Position numbers and translations under genes: made by a program. A stretch of DNA of 64,000 bases. Origin: Nemopilema nomurai (lineage: Eukaryota > Cnidaria > Scyphozoa > Rhizostomeae > Rhizostomatidae). Below are positions 11,401 to 23,644 of the stretch, piece by piece. The stretch is taken from positions 1,743,820-1,807,819 of the forward strand of contig ML133493.1 in assembly GCA_003864495.1 (NCBI GenBank), read 5' to 3'. Position 1 is the stretch's first letter. Every line of letters starts with the position of its first letter. Under the pieces are notes generated by a model. The model did not search any database and was not told the origin of the DNA. It saw only the letters and a program-made list of their open reading frames with translations.

Positions 11401-14400
11401 TTTACCTCCTGCACCGTTGCTTGTGCCGACGGATATGGAAACACGCCAGCTTTGGTGAATGTGCTTGTCTTTGTTTTTGCTTATTCACAAGAAAACGCTT
11501 CTGATGATTATGCATGTTGGCAGAATATTCTCGAAAATGATCATATGTATCAGGAAATCGTCATCTGTTTCTTAATGATTTAATGATGGACGCAGTTAAG
11601 CAGTTCGCCTTTGCTTTGTCAATGTGCGGCACTGTCTCTGTAGATGTGGTAGGGAGACAAAGCCGCTTCTGTTTGTTGTATTTTTCTTCTCCGTTGCATC
11701 CTCGTCTTGGTTGTACGTAATTGACTTCTCAGTAGATGATTCTAATAGATGATTCAATCGTAACCCTAGCCTTGTTTTGCATTCGTAGGCTTTGGCTTTT
11801 GCAGCGCATTCTGGCAATGCTAATTCAGTAAGGCTGCTATTGAAGCACCATGCTAACCCTTCGTTATCGGCCTTTGATGGCCAGAGTCCTGCTGATCTCG
11901 CATACTCAACGGGGTTTACCACTGTAAGTGCGAACGTCTCTCTTACGCGCTTTAGCCGAACTGTCATTACTGTTTTGGGGTTTCGTCTCGGTTAGGCCGT
12001 AATCTGGGCCGGGATCAAAAGACAGAGCGGAGATAAAGAATCACGAGGGCAGGTCAAGTATTCATTGCCAAAATCCAATAACCCAATTAAATGGCTACAT
12101 TTTGAGTACAGCAATAACATGGACAGATAACTTGTTGTACCCTGCGAATGCGGTTTTTTGCTAATAACCTTTATCAAATTATAGAAAGTTATAGATGAGA
12201 AAATTAGAAAAGAAGCCCAGGCAGAATCGGAAATCACTGATGCAATCTGGGCTGTTTTATTAACATATTTTGATTGCAGATTTAGAGCCCCTGTTACCTA
12301 GATGACGCATCCCAGGTTTCTGTCGAAAAGGAGGCGCCTATTGAATCGACTGCCTCTATCATTCTTTATGGAATAATTTTTTCTGGTTTGTTTGTTTTTC
12401 ACTAAAGCCACCGATTGAAGAATGATTTGCCTTCACGAAAGCTTCTGTAATGCCTTTTCAGGTTGCTTCAATATTGGATGATTCAAAACCTATTTCGAAG
12501 AGACAAGCCAGTGCCTCTCATATCAGGTTTGGTAGCCCTCAGCTTACTCACTCGTTCGTACTCACTTATTTTGATATGTTCAACTCTATGGGCTCAGTCT
12601 TTATCTTTTGAATATTAGAAAGCACTGCATTTCCTATCATCAGCTGTTGCGAGAGATTTGTTTCTAAATACAGGCCGCATTCATTAGGTACTGCTCTGAT
12701 TGTCTCCTTCGAATAAAGTATGTTTTTGGAAGTTTGCACAGAATTGGGCGAATGGGGCAGATTTCATTGCAGAGACAACCCATGATGCCTGCAATAAAGG
12801 AGTGTGTCTTTAGAGTTGGAAGCGAAAGTGTGACGCAACTGGCAGGTTGTATCTAAAATAGATATTCGACAAATGAACGAATTTGTAAAACGTTTTTGTC
12901 TTTGTACCCATAGGTACAAAAAGCTTGAAGATCTGGAGATGTTTTTGTTTGGACTTGACTTGGAGCACCTTGTGGAACTTTTTCAGGTGTGAAATTGGTT
13001 AGGAAGCCTATAAGCTATAGAGTTGCTGTAGATTGGTCGGTTTAGTATAAGATATGTGTGTATGTCAATACATTCCTTCACATATTAACATACATTGTTC
13101 TGGGTATAGGTACCAGAATTATTTTGTCTTTATTTCAATGGAAAATCCCATTCTTTGTAGACAGAAAGAGTTCGTCTTTTCTCTTGGGCTCTTCTAAAGT
13201 GAGGTGTTAAGTAACGCAGATTGGTCAATTATAACCAATCACGCGCTCTGCTTATCACCCTCTAGTGTTTTCGATCCGCATCTGGCTATTTATTCGGTCA
13301 GTTTTTGGTTGTCTTCCGACGTTTGCATACTCTGAGGAGTGTCGGACGAAAAAAGTACTTTTAAGTATGCGAAAAATAGTTCCGCTTTTTCTAGCAATTG
13401 TGAAGTACCAGAATTGATCGAATGGGCGATTTCGAACATAGAACACATGTTCAAGCATTTCATGATTTCTATTCCCCTTATAATTTACATTTTCGATACA
13501 GTTTTTCGCCGCATATTCATTCGGGTTAACTTCTTGCAGGAACAGAACGTGTCTTTTCAAGATTTTTTAAAGCTCAACGACGAAGAACTTCTGCAGGTGT
13601 GTTTCTGTCACTTTTTGCCAAACAAGATTCTTATTTTCGAAAAAGGCCAATTATTGTTGTAAGTTTGGGCATATTTCTACGTTAATCGGCTTTAAAGATG
13701 ATAATCAACTTTAAGCCTCGACAAAACATTAATAAAGCCAAATCCCGAATATATCTCAGACAAAGGAATGCTAAAAGTCACAAACTTTTGTTTTTTGCCC
13801 GGCTTGATTTTCGCGTCGCACTTAAATTTGAAATGCTTTCAATCGGCTCTGATATAGCAGAGCTTTTTAAAGTGACGTCACTAGGTTTTGTTGTTTTATG
13901 CGTGCTAGATGTTTTGTCGACGTCAGTAGAAGTACATGTTTGAAATGCTCACATTTAAGTGTTATGCCTTGAGATGCAATGTACCGCCTGAATGTCTTTT
14001 TTGAATGAACTTGGTTCTTTCTACTTGTATTATTCGATGTATTATTCGACTTTGTTCTTTCTTGCAGCTAGGCGTTACCCAGTTAGGTGATCGTAGAAAG
14101 ATTATCGAAACCCTCAGGGGTGTCCATACCAATGAGTGGGATTTGTCCGGACTGTCCATTGATAAGAACTCCAAGATAAAGTACGCACCTGCGAGTCTTC
14201 AGTGTTTTTCTCCGTTCTCAATTTGCAACATTACGACAGTGTTTTTTCTTGCAATTGGATGTACAACATAAATGATTCACGCAATGCGGGAGCAAGGACT
14301 GTGGAACAGTTAATGCTGTCGGTGATATTGGTCAAAACAAAGATTGCGTTTGAACGAGAGTAAATTCTGAGTAATAGCATGTCTAGTACCAAGTTGACGT

Positions 14401-15732
14401 ATTTATCATTGATATGTGAAAGGCTGATAATCTGACATGTATTAAATTCTAGACAGGTCCATAGGCCATTGATTTTGAAAAGTTTTGTTTGACTTTCGAA
14501 AAGTTTTCGTATTTGGATTACTATTTGACGTCATTTTGTTTTAAAGGACAATAGAGGCCGCCGCAATAATTTCGAACATTGCAAAGCACATTGGGTGCAT
14601 CGAAAGCAGTGTTTCGTATCTACGCAAGTACATCAAGAGTGACAAAGAGTTTATCAAAGAGGTATAGCGTTGAAGTTTTGCGAAACGTGCACACATCAGT
14701 TGGTCTAAAGTTAATTACCTCTGGTTTTCAAGGAGCTCGTGGTAACGCTTTGCTAGTGCCAGGCTTTGATCCGAGGAATGCAACAAAGCAATCTAATGTT
14801 ATTTGTTTCACTGTTGTGGCTTGAAGTGTAGGTATTGCCAAAATATGTATTAATAACAAATAGCTACAAGCCTTAGCTCTGAAGCCACGTGTAATCATGC
14901 TGAAATGAGGAAATCCATGTGTTGAGATAAGCAACTTCAGGAAATTTCTTTTTCATCAGCTTGCATCATTAGCTTATTCATGCAGAACAAGTTGAAGAAA
15001 CTCGTGAAGAGCTGATAGATCATTCATCGCTTGATGAGGCAATGTCTAATATATGCACCCTTCTTTCCCAGGATGAAAAAAGTTTCCAAAAGATGCTCGT
15101 TTTGCAATGCAACGACGCTCTGAAAGAGTCTACTCGACTGAAAGAAGATTTAATCGAATTACAGGCCTTTGTTAACAAGGTATATGCTTTTTTATATTTA
15201 AAGGAAAAAACTTTTACGTAGTCAAATCGCGAGTAGCTGGCAGCGGGAACCCAAATCGGAAGATCCCCAAAGCTCCACTGTATTTGGATAAAATTGTTAT
15301 CTTTGATTGATCTTGGTTCATTTGCAAGATCTTGGTTCACCATGGCATGAGCTTTCACATTCCAACTTGACATGTCTATAAAGTAGACATCTATTCTTTG
15401 GCAACCAGCACAATCATATAATTCGTTAGAGAGATCCAATGGCCATAATGTATTTTATCCACCCCTTCTTTGTTTGTTAACTCGTATGGTTACGTTCAAT
15501 TAGCTGCCCGAGTGGCTGTGAACTGGTCGAAGCCTCAAATCTATTACTCATCTAATCTTCTTTTTAGGAGTTCTCGTCTTCACTGCAAGAACCTTGCAAC
15601 TTCATCGATGGTAAAAAAGGAGCTAATGCTTTCACCAAAGAGAGAACCATTTTCAGATCCTTTTTATGCCTGTCGTTGTTTGGTGCTTTTGCCGTCTCCA
15701 GTTTTAAGCTTTTCAAAGTTTTATCTAGTTGA
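8472..15732 (+). CDS. ASZ1: ASZ1/GASZ piRNA-pathway scaffold
   Basis: Thirteen exons join in phase: 8472-8725, 9551-9672, 9998-10120, 10752-10866, 11194-11305, 11789-11923, 12462-12526, 12914-12986, 13540-13596, 14068-14180, 14547-14661, 14973-15179 and 15568-15732. Together they give 551 residues (human ASZ1: 475). The order matches vertebrate GASZ: an acidic N-terminus (DDSDDEFMFADDD), ankyrin repeats at about 105-285 (SGWTSLMFAA, HLMTPLMFAA, NTQDNRGWTALAFAA), a SAM domain at about 312-378 (LEDLEMFLFGLDLEHLVELF to LGDRRKIIETLR), a helical region (IAKHIGCIES), and a last exon ending in a hydrophobic segment at about 529-543 flanked by Arg and Lys. GASZ sits on the outer mitochondrial membrane of germ cells and supports piRNA production. 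The C-terminal segment fits that tail anchor. Least certain are the start (first ATG in the open frame) and the acceptor at 14973, chosen because it alone keeps the frame. An AATAAA lies at 16175-16180. Confidence 0.93.
13137..13395 (+). mobile_element. Foldback MITE, family A (copy 2, in ASZ1 intron 8)
   Basis: About 260 bases inside the intron between 12986 and 13540 match the 42.2-kb copy in inverted orientation over roughly 200 bases (cccattctttgtagac, gttcgtcttttctcttgggc, ttaagtaacgcagattggtc, cctctagtgttttcgatccg). They share their right end with the 6.0-kb copy (tccgacgtttgcatactctg to ttccgctttttct). It is non-coding and leaves the exon structure intact. Confidence 0.75.
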
Positions 15733-17459
15733 ATGTGTTTCCAAAGTATTGATGTCCAATGACCATTGCAGAAATCTTGTAATCGCATTGGAATCAATCA
15801 CTTTGTGAAATTTGCGTTTTGTTTCTCAAGCCAAGGAAGTTTTTTAAGAAATAGTCTAGGAAAAAGTCGTCTTCAGCCAAAGGTCATTATAACATGTTAG
15901 GAGTGAAGTGCTGATGCACAAAAAGGAAGGCTCTCAAGACATCATTAATCGCTTCTAAGACATCATAATCGCTTCCAAGACGTCATTTATCGCTCATAAG
16001 ATGCTGTTTATCGCCTCAAAGATGTCATTTATCGCTTGAAGAGGATGACGTTGGACTCTTGTCTCAGTAGACATCCTGCTATCTTTTGGCTCAGTCACTT
16101 AATTTGATCAAATCTATTTTTCATAATACTATATACGTATGTTTCTGGTTCAAAGGTAACGCTACCTTAGACGAAATAAAGTATGCTAAAATTTTGTAAA
16201 TTGTCAATTGAAATTTACTATGCGGCGAACAATGAAAGATGAGACAAGATAAGTACGAATCATATCAAACTCCTCTCGCAGCCTTTTCTTTCTTTTCAAA
16301 ATACCTGCCTAAATTTCTTACAGCACCTCATTTCTGTGCCTCCTCCATTTAAGCACAAAAACTGCCAAATTCCCTGCTTCATTCTACAAAACACATTGTT
16401 ACTTATAAAATGCAACTTCAAATCAAACATTCGGCAAATTTTGGGCATGAAAAGTTTGGTTTTGATTTACCGCACGTTTGTAAGAAGGCAAAACATTTAG
16501 CTCCATTGCCCCTAACAATAACCCCCTCTCACGAAGGTTTCCCATAATATTCCCCACCGTTATGTGAAATACGAACTATGTAAATAAGGCTTTAGATTAG
16601 TGAGCCTAAAGGTTAAAGGGCCATTAGAAACGTCAATTCTTAAATGTACCTATTTTAATATTTAGTCCAGCTTTGATTACGTTTGTTTTGTTTTCTTTGC
16701 GAAGTTTCGCCAGCTGCTCAAAAAATTTCTTCTTTAGCTATTCATGTGTTTTTAATTCTTAATGAATTATCGCTTTGCTCCTTTCTCGTTGACCTTGCCT
16801 TCTCTATCATACTGTTGTAGAAGTTTGCACTACTACGTAATAGAAGTTTGTTTCTTCCGTCATTCCGATAAACGACAATTCATTTGATTTAATGAACTCG
16901 CTCTGCCGCTTTTCATTAAAGTGCTCTTTAAGTTTTTATTATGCTAATAACGAAGTCTTTTGATTATTTTGCAAAGCCTCCTTGCGTTACATGCCGCAGT
17001 TTATAGTGGGTGAAAGATTAACCTAGTGAATCCCTCGGGAAAGCAACAATACTGCGTTTCTTTTTTGCAAAGAGGGTGGTTAAGAGACCGCCATGGCCAA
17101 TGGAAACTAAGCCATCGCCAGTCTGCGAAGCAGCATCTTGAAGCCCCCTCTTCATGCTCAGCTATATGTCATTAGGTTTTGCCTCTCCTTAGGTTTCGGA
17201 GACAAATAAGGCTGATTACAACAAAAAACATTAACTAACACTAATGTAAGAAGTTAAAATGCAATTGCAGAGAACGCACTACACGTCTAAACAATCCGTT
17301 CGTCATTTGCCTGCAACAACGTATAGGGGCAGTTATTTAAATTCACAAGTAAAATTCACTTTTCGATGCAACAGGACTTAGCTGCACCACTATAAACAGA
17401 AAAGAAGAATTAGCAAGAGCATGGAAGAGCTTGGATCCCAAGGAAGCGTCAATGTTTGT
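15733..17459. other. ASZ1 3' region and intergenic DNA
   Basis: This holds the probable ASZ1 3' untranslated region with an AATAAA at 16175-16180, the minisatellite listed separately, and AT-rich sequence with no supported gene up to the 3' end of the GPCR. Confidence 0.4.
15932..16037 (+). repeat. Minisatellite, about 21 bp x 5
   Basis: Five degenerate units of the form cAAGAcaTCATTtATCGCTt follow each other with lengths of 20-24 bases. The array lies about 200 bases past the ASZ1 stop codon, so it may be transcribed in the 3' untranslated region. Confidence 0.7.
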
Positions 17460-18617
17460 CTATTTATCGACGTCTGAATGGCGCGGCGCGCCCTCGTGGT
17501 TGCATCCGTCTTTGTTATTTTCAGACTTTGACAATGTTGTCAATTGGATCGCACCATCGGCGTCTGTGTTTGGGCCAGAGTTTTGAAGCGAAGGCCTGTG
17601 TTCCGTTCTCAGCCTTCTCCGGATCTTCTTTGACCAGCTTTTGAAGTCTTCGTGCGTTCTTGCGTAAATGAATATATTGGCAGCGCTGTTACTTGCTTGC
17701 AAAAGGAAGAGAGTCGTGTTGATGTTGCGTAACACTTCGTAGATCTTCACGTCGATGGGGCCAAGAACCTTGAAGGCCAAGTAGAGGGCGAATTGGAAGA
17801 AGTCTAGTGGTAGGGTGCAGCAACAGAACACGGTTATCATGAAGCGCAGGAGCTTGCGAACACGAATCGTGGACATGATGCGAGAATTCTTCCATCTTTC
17901 ATTACTGTTTCTCGTTGCTATTCCGTGAATGGTCTCCTTCAGTGCCTTGGTCGTGTGTAGGCCAGTGATGGACAAGATGACTGTCGTGATGATGTCCCGG
18001 GCCACGTTTATGGATGCAAATGCCAGCAAGTAGTTTGACTTCCCTCCTGGAGTGGTGCAGGTCATCGTCGCATGGGTCGGCTCATAAACAACCTCTAATG
18101 AATAGGCGTAGGGGGAGGCTAGCACAAGAGCGGAGAAGAGGCATATTCCTAGCCAAAAGGCAAGCTTGGCCTTTGTGAAGATGAACGGCGAAAGGGGCTT
18201 GGTGAGTGCCCGGTACCGTTGAACTGATATAATGATCAGTAGCCCTTGTGTTACGGTGACGTTCATTGGTAGGACGGACAGGATGAACTTGCAACCGGCT
18301 GTCCCGGCATGCCACGATCGGAACCGGGTAATCGTGCCGTACGCGAACACGTTCGGCGTTACGATCATGCATGCCAAGTCAGCAACGCTCAAGGCCAGAA
18401 GCAGGGTTTCGTACTGGGTTCTTGTCACACTCTTCACGTATGCAAATTTGTATAAAATTGCTATGTTGCCCAGTATTCCTATAATAGATAGCGGAATAGC
18501 AACGCAAACAATGAAGTACTCAAAGACTTTGTTCCAACCAAGTTCCTGGTTGTACCCATCTGTATCGAACGTCGTATTTCTAGACTCAGTGAAATTCTGA
18601 TGAAGCGTAAACACCAT
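17460..18617 (-). CDS. Class A G protein-coupled receptor, intronless
   Basis: A single open frame of 385 residues has seven hydrophobic segments. Visible rhodopsin-class landmarks are GN in TM1 (N51 at position 1.50), LSVAD in TM2 (D80 at 2.50), C109 before TM3 pairing with C187 in loop 2, QRY at 133-135 in place of DRY, CTLP in TM6 (P270 at 6.50), and NIFIY at 314-318 in place of NPxxY. The N-terminus has N-glycosylation sequons (NFT, NTT), and the tail is basic then Ser/Thr-rich. The ligand cannot be told from sequence; the general look is that of a peptide-type cnidarian orphan receptor. The reading frame is more GC-rich than its surroundings. On the minus strand, a pyrimidine-rich stretch ending in CAG just before 18660 could be a 5' untranslated-region intron acceptor. 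The ATG at 18617 opens the frame. Confidence 0.9.
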   Translation of the reverse strand: MVFTLHQNFTESRNTTFDTDGYNQELGWNKVFEYFIVCVAIPLSIIGILGNIAILYKFAYVKSVTRTQYETLLLALSVADLACMIVTPNVFAYGTITRFRSWHAGTAGCKFILSVLPMNVTVTQGLLIIISVQRYRALTKPLSPFIFTKAKLAFWLGICLFSALVLASPYAYSLEVVYEPTHATMTCTTPGGKSNYLLAFASINVARDIITTVILSITGLHTTKALKETIHGIATRNSNERWKNSRIMSTIRVRKLLRFMITVFCCCTLPLDFFQFALYLAFKVLGPIDVKIYEVLRNINTTLFLLQASNSAANIFIYARTHEDFKSWSKKIRRRLRTEHRPSLQNSGPNTDADGAIQLTTLSKSENNKDGCNHEGAPRHSDVDK

Positions 18618-18669
18618 GCTGGGTCTGTGTGACTACAGACAGATCTAGCCAAAGTAGTGACCTGTGGAA

Positions 18670-21600
18670 AAAAGTCTTTTTAGAGCTGACATGCAGTTGC
18701 CTTAAGACAAAGGTAGCAGGTTTGAGTGCGAGGAGCCATGCGTAGGTTTATCGCTTGAAACTTCAAAGGGGAACCCATGGAGGTTGATAATCTACAGCTT
18801 CGATATCCTAGAATTAATGGAGCAGTGCGAAGATTGTTGGAAAAGCTGACGTCATTTCACGTTTGCACTGCTATGTGAACAAGAATTCCACTAATCAGAC
18901 ACGTATGCTAGACCTGGCGAGATTGTGGTTGTTCGCCAATGAAATAATCATGGAGTATTGGTAGGCACCTGTTTTAAGGCCAGTTCGTAGGTTTTTGGCA
19001 AACCCAAGCAGTGAATTGCAGATGCACCTGCGTCGTGAGCTGTTTTGCGTCAAAAAATTTGCACCAAGCTCATCTCAAGCTTTGGCTCTTGGACCTTACG
19101 CAATTGTACCGAATGAGTTCATCGCCTAGCTACCCCCACTTTAAGAATAGGTGAACTCTTCGCTACACTAGCGCCGCAACTTACAAAGATATCGTTAGTG
19201 ATATTCTATCACGCTTGGTCCCCCCTTTTCTTGGTGAAACCAGTAAATCAATCTTAGCCAGCTATAGCCTATCATTAAGGGTCGTCGCAAAGCAGCATGG
19301 ATCCAGGGATGTTCATAAAACTTGACCCCCTTAAGAAAATTTCCAGTGACTACGCCATAAAGGGTAAGGCCCTTTAAGGTACAATTGTTGAAAAAATTTT
19401 TTATATAAATGTGCAAAAACACTTTGCATGAATCAAGGACATGTGAACATTTTTCTGCGACTAACTTACACACGTTGATTCCGTATCAAATAGCTGGAAT
19501 AGTGGCTTTTTGTATTTATATCCTTACTTTATTACAGGCCCCATCGGAGCACGGGCCCCGGACAGTTTGCCCCCTCCTAGCCCCTCTCGATTTTGCCCTA
19601 TCCTTTGCTATCATGTATGTCTTGAACTCCAATCATTAAGGAATTGGCTTGACATTTTGTTGTTAAAAACTAACACCTACTGATCTTCATCTTCATCATC
19701 ATCTTCATCTACATCTACCCATAGACTTATTTCATGATCATATTTTCGGTTCTCGCAATTTTCTCTGTTCCAATTTTTCTTCAGTGATGGCAGATAAAAG
19801 CACCAACTTACTGCATTCAAGAGAAGACCTTTCCTTAAAAATTCTTCAAACCTCATTCGCAGTGTCTTTCAATCGTTTCATTTGGAGTAAGTTTTACATA
19901 TCACGTAAATGTGTGCTGCTGAATCCTATTTTCTCTAACTTTCAAAAGGGATAGTGAAATTACTCGAGTTAATCAAGAGGTGACAAGTCATGAGTGCGAA
20001 TCCAAGATACCAAATCAATCCGCCTTAAAGGAACCCAACAACATTCTACTTTTCCTTCAATAAGCTGAACCCATGTAGCTAGAAAGCCTTGCATTCTCAA
20101 CCGCTGACTCATCTGGCTGTCTTATAGAGCGAAAAGATTGTTTGCATTCTGGCAATCTAGGTGGAAAACTTCAAAGGCATTCCCTTCCATGCCAACATCA
20201 GAGTAAAAAATCTGGACCATTTTGCTCAAAATCAGTTATCAGTTCCAAGAGCTCAAGGCTGGCAAATACTAGATATTTGAACTTTCATTTATCGTGCAGC
20301 TGTGATCATTTCATGTGGATTTTAATCGCATGTCATCATTCGCACGTAGAAAATTCCCAATAAATGTTGAAGAAACATAGAAAACCTACATGAATTTTAC
20401 CTGAATACGCACGAAAATACTGCAGTTAAAGAAATGCTGGAAGGAATATAGAAGTGTTTGATCTAAAGCGACTGCCGTGAAGAATAAGTTTAAAGGAAGT
20501 TTGAAGAAGATTACTTTCTGTTTGCTCGTTCAGAAAATCAATTTTCTTTTTCGCGAATCAACAAATATGTTTTACAAATGTAGAGATGCAAAGTGTACTG
20601 ATAATTTTATAATATTTATATACTTAAAAAAATATTTCCTAAGTCCATCAGGGTGTAGGCTATCAGAAACATGACGTATATTCTTTTTTAAAGCACGCAC
20701 ACGTATTCTCTTACGGTAGTGATAATGCCTGATTGTGAATGCCTTACCTTTGCTTTAGTCTTGTATTTCGTTCACCCTTTCTTTGACACTGTTAGTAGAA
20801 TCTTGCGCTTTCAAGCTCACCATCTATCAGTTTCGTCGGCATTGCCATGCTACGGATTGGCTATTGTGATCCTTGTCGGCGATAAATATTTCTAGATATT
20901 AATAATTTATCGGGGAAGAATAAGCCGGTACACAAAGGCAACCGGCTTCCTTTTTCGGGAACAAAATTTGATTGGATAAACATCAAAAGTAGAACCTTTT
21001 CCGCCTACCTGCTTATCTAGGAGAAACATTGCAAAGAGTGGGAATATTCTCCCAATATTTCGGGGAATTAGTGAATTACATTTGTAAACATTCAGGCCTC
21101 GCGAAAGAGATGCGTCAAGCAATAAAAGCGATAAGTTCTGCAGTAATTACAGTTTCTTGTCAAGTTGCACCAAAACATTCAAACGTGAAGCTTTTTCGCG
21201 TAGGTCAAACTTTTGTCTGCAAAATTATCGCAAGAAAACAAAACATTCCTAATCAAGGTATCTTGTCTGTCTATCTTTATTTAAGCAAAATCATCACTAA
21301 TTCTCTTTACACTTCGAGATTTTTTGATTTGTGCCATAAATGAGCTGGAATCGGTATTTGTCTTGCGCCCGTGTGATTGTAGAAATGTAACATTTTTGCA
21401 TGGTATCTCGCACATTCAAATCCATCGTCTTCTATTGTGAATGTTAAAGAATTTGAGTATACATATCAAAACCGTGTTCTAAAGAAAGTGCAGTTAAGCA
21501 CTCGATTGAACTCTATGTGCGGGATAAGGTGAAATTTCTACAAATGTGTTTAAAGGTCTTGAGAGAAGATAGCTTGCCTGAAGTTTGGAAGAATGGAAGC

Positions 21601-23440
21601 AATTAAGCAAGGCTGGAAAGGGTCTTTCTGTAATTGTCACTTTAAACTAAGTGGGATTAGAGTAAGCAGCAGATGGATTTTTCATAAATGGGAAAATTGA
21701 AGATTTTCTTTTTTTTGAATTCTTTTGTGACTGCGTGCTGTAAATCACCAACTTTATCTCGTCCCATTTTACCCTGGGTACCAGACTTACCATATGTAAA
21801 ATAACAGAGCACTCTATTTTAATTTATATATATATATAGTGTGTCTGGTACCAAGGGTAGTTCAATTTAGGTATGGAGCAAGTTTAGAGTTTTAGCTCAG
21901 TGTAGTCGCAACGCTGACATAAGATCAGGGAATGGGTGGTTAGAGAATAGAGCGAAAAGATCATAAATTTTTCTGCAAAAGGAAAAGTTGCTTTTTAATG
22001 CAAGAACTCAAGCAGAAAGCAAGCTTTCCAGCGGTAGCATGGGGCATACGTGGGGTTGGGTGCGTTTCTGTGCCACTTTTCTGTCGCAATTGGGAAAAAT
22101 GATACTTTAATCTTTATCCGATAATAGAAGGGCAAGAAAGTCGTTCTTTTGCGATTTCTACAATAGTACTATTAAATGTTATATAAGTTTTTATATTGGT
22201 CCATTACATGTGAAAGAAGGCAAAAAATTCGAAAATAATTTGACGAGTTTTGCAGGATAGAGAGCTTACTATAATGGGTCAAGTTTAAAAGTTATCTTAC
22301 ATTAAACCTGCAACCAATGACATCACAAGGGCCTGGACAATGTCAAAGATGAGGAATAATGGTATGTATGAAAGATGCTATGAAATGGTAGCAGACAGAT
22401 GCTGCCAGCCTTGGCCTGAACAAGAAGCTGAGTCGCTGCAACTTTTAGTTCTATTGGAGTTCATGAAAAGGTTAAAAGTTACATGATGCTTTGCATGTGC
22501 TGCTGATAAAAAGTGCAATATTACGGACAGTGAAGGGAGAAACAGTCACTCTTTTGGATTTGTCATTTCTTGTCATCAGTTTTGCTAACTATAGCTGTAG
22601 CAGAAAGCATAAAGTTGGTCTTCTTCTTCTCAACTACACCAAAGCAAAAAATTCTCAATTGGAAAGCCCTTCCAATATCCAAAACTTTCATTTTCTCCAG
22701 CTTTTTTTATCGAAGGTAACAAAAGTTGGCTGCCTAAAACTGGATGGTGTCTTTCATTCAAATGAATAAAAATCAAGCTTTGGGGGCTGGACGAATAGGG
22801 TATTGATTGGATCCATTTTGCGAACATTGAAATTTTGCAGACACCCCCCACTTTAATAGATTGAAAATGAGATACCATTTTGCTCAAATGCAATTTTGTT
22901 CTCAACAATGGCATAGGAGAATATCAAAAGACCAGAGGAGGCCCTCAAACCCAAATTAATTTTAATATCAATCATTACATAAGATTTCATCTGCATAGAC
23001 TTCAGTGTTTTTGCAGGTAATCTAAAGCCTTTGAATTTTCTAATGCGTTTATGCACAAGGAACTGTAATCTTTATATCACATTTGTGTGAAATTGACCCT
23101 AATCTGACCGTGAAATTGATTAAGCATTATAAAAAACAAATTTGATGCAAACATTGAAATCCGATGTGGTTCTCAGAAGCATCTGGCTTTTGAGATTCCT
23201 TGATTCGAATTCTCACATCGCGTGTAATTTCTCTATGCATGACGAATGACATGTTACTCATAAACTTTCTCACAATCACGTCTTTAGGGCCTTAGAAGAA
23301 GTGGCCAAAGCTCCAATAATTTCTTCACTGACCATGCACATTCAAGCCAGCCAAATACACACTTACCTAGGTTTTTTATGACAATTCGGCTTGATTGTGA
23401 GTGAAGCTATCGGTACATACGTAGTTGAGTATTTGAAAGG
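18670..23440. other. Gene-poor stretch
   Basis: I see no supported gene. There is a GAT/CAT-type trinucleotide run around 19682-19720 and a foldback repeat at 21771-21858. Several open frames of 60-100 codons lack protein character or splice partners. Confidence 0.4.
21771..21858. repeat. Small foldback repeat around a TA-rich loop
   Basis: ACCCTGGGTACCAGAC at 21771-21786 is the inverted complement of GTCTGGTACCAAGGGT at 21843-21858, with one mismatch in 16. The loop of 56 bases holds an (AT)n run. It resembles a very small MITE but has no coding content; a target-site duplication is not obvious. Confidence 0.65.
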
Positions 23441-23603
23441 AAAAAATGCTGCAAACCAATGTTCTAGAGGGTATGAAGGCTCAAGGAACCCTGACTGTAC
23501 ACGCAGTTAGCTGTGAAAGCCCCTTTGATGGAGTACGAACGGATATCAACGAGCATCTGCGTCAGTGCAAGGGGTTTGGAAGGAGAATTTTTAACGAAGC
23601 TAT

Positions 23604-23615
23604 AGGGTCGTTTCA
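23604..23615 (+). repeat. Left terminal inverted repeat
   Basis: AGGGTCGTTTCA, perfectly matched in inverse at 28876-28887. It is preceded by the AT duplication at 23602-23603. Confidence 0.85.
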
Positions 23616-23644
23616 AAAACAACAACAAAACTATTTTTAAGCGC

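Noticed and set aside
15932..16037. Regular spacing considered as a CRISPR-like array
   Set aside because: The units are adjacent with no unique spacers, and the genome is eukaryotic; it is a minisatellite.
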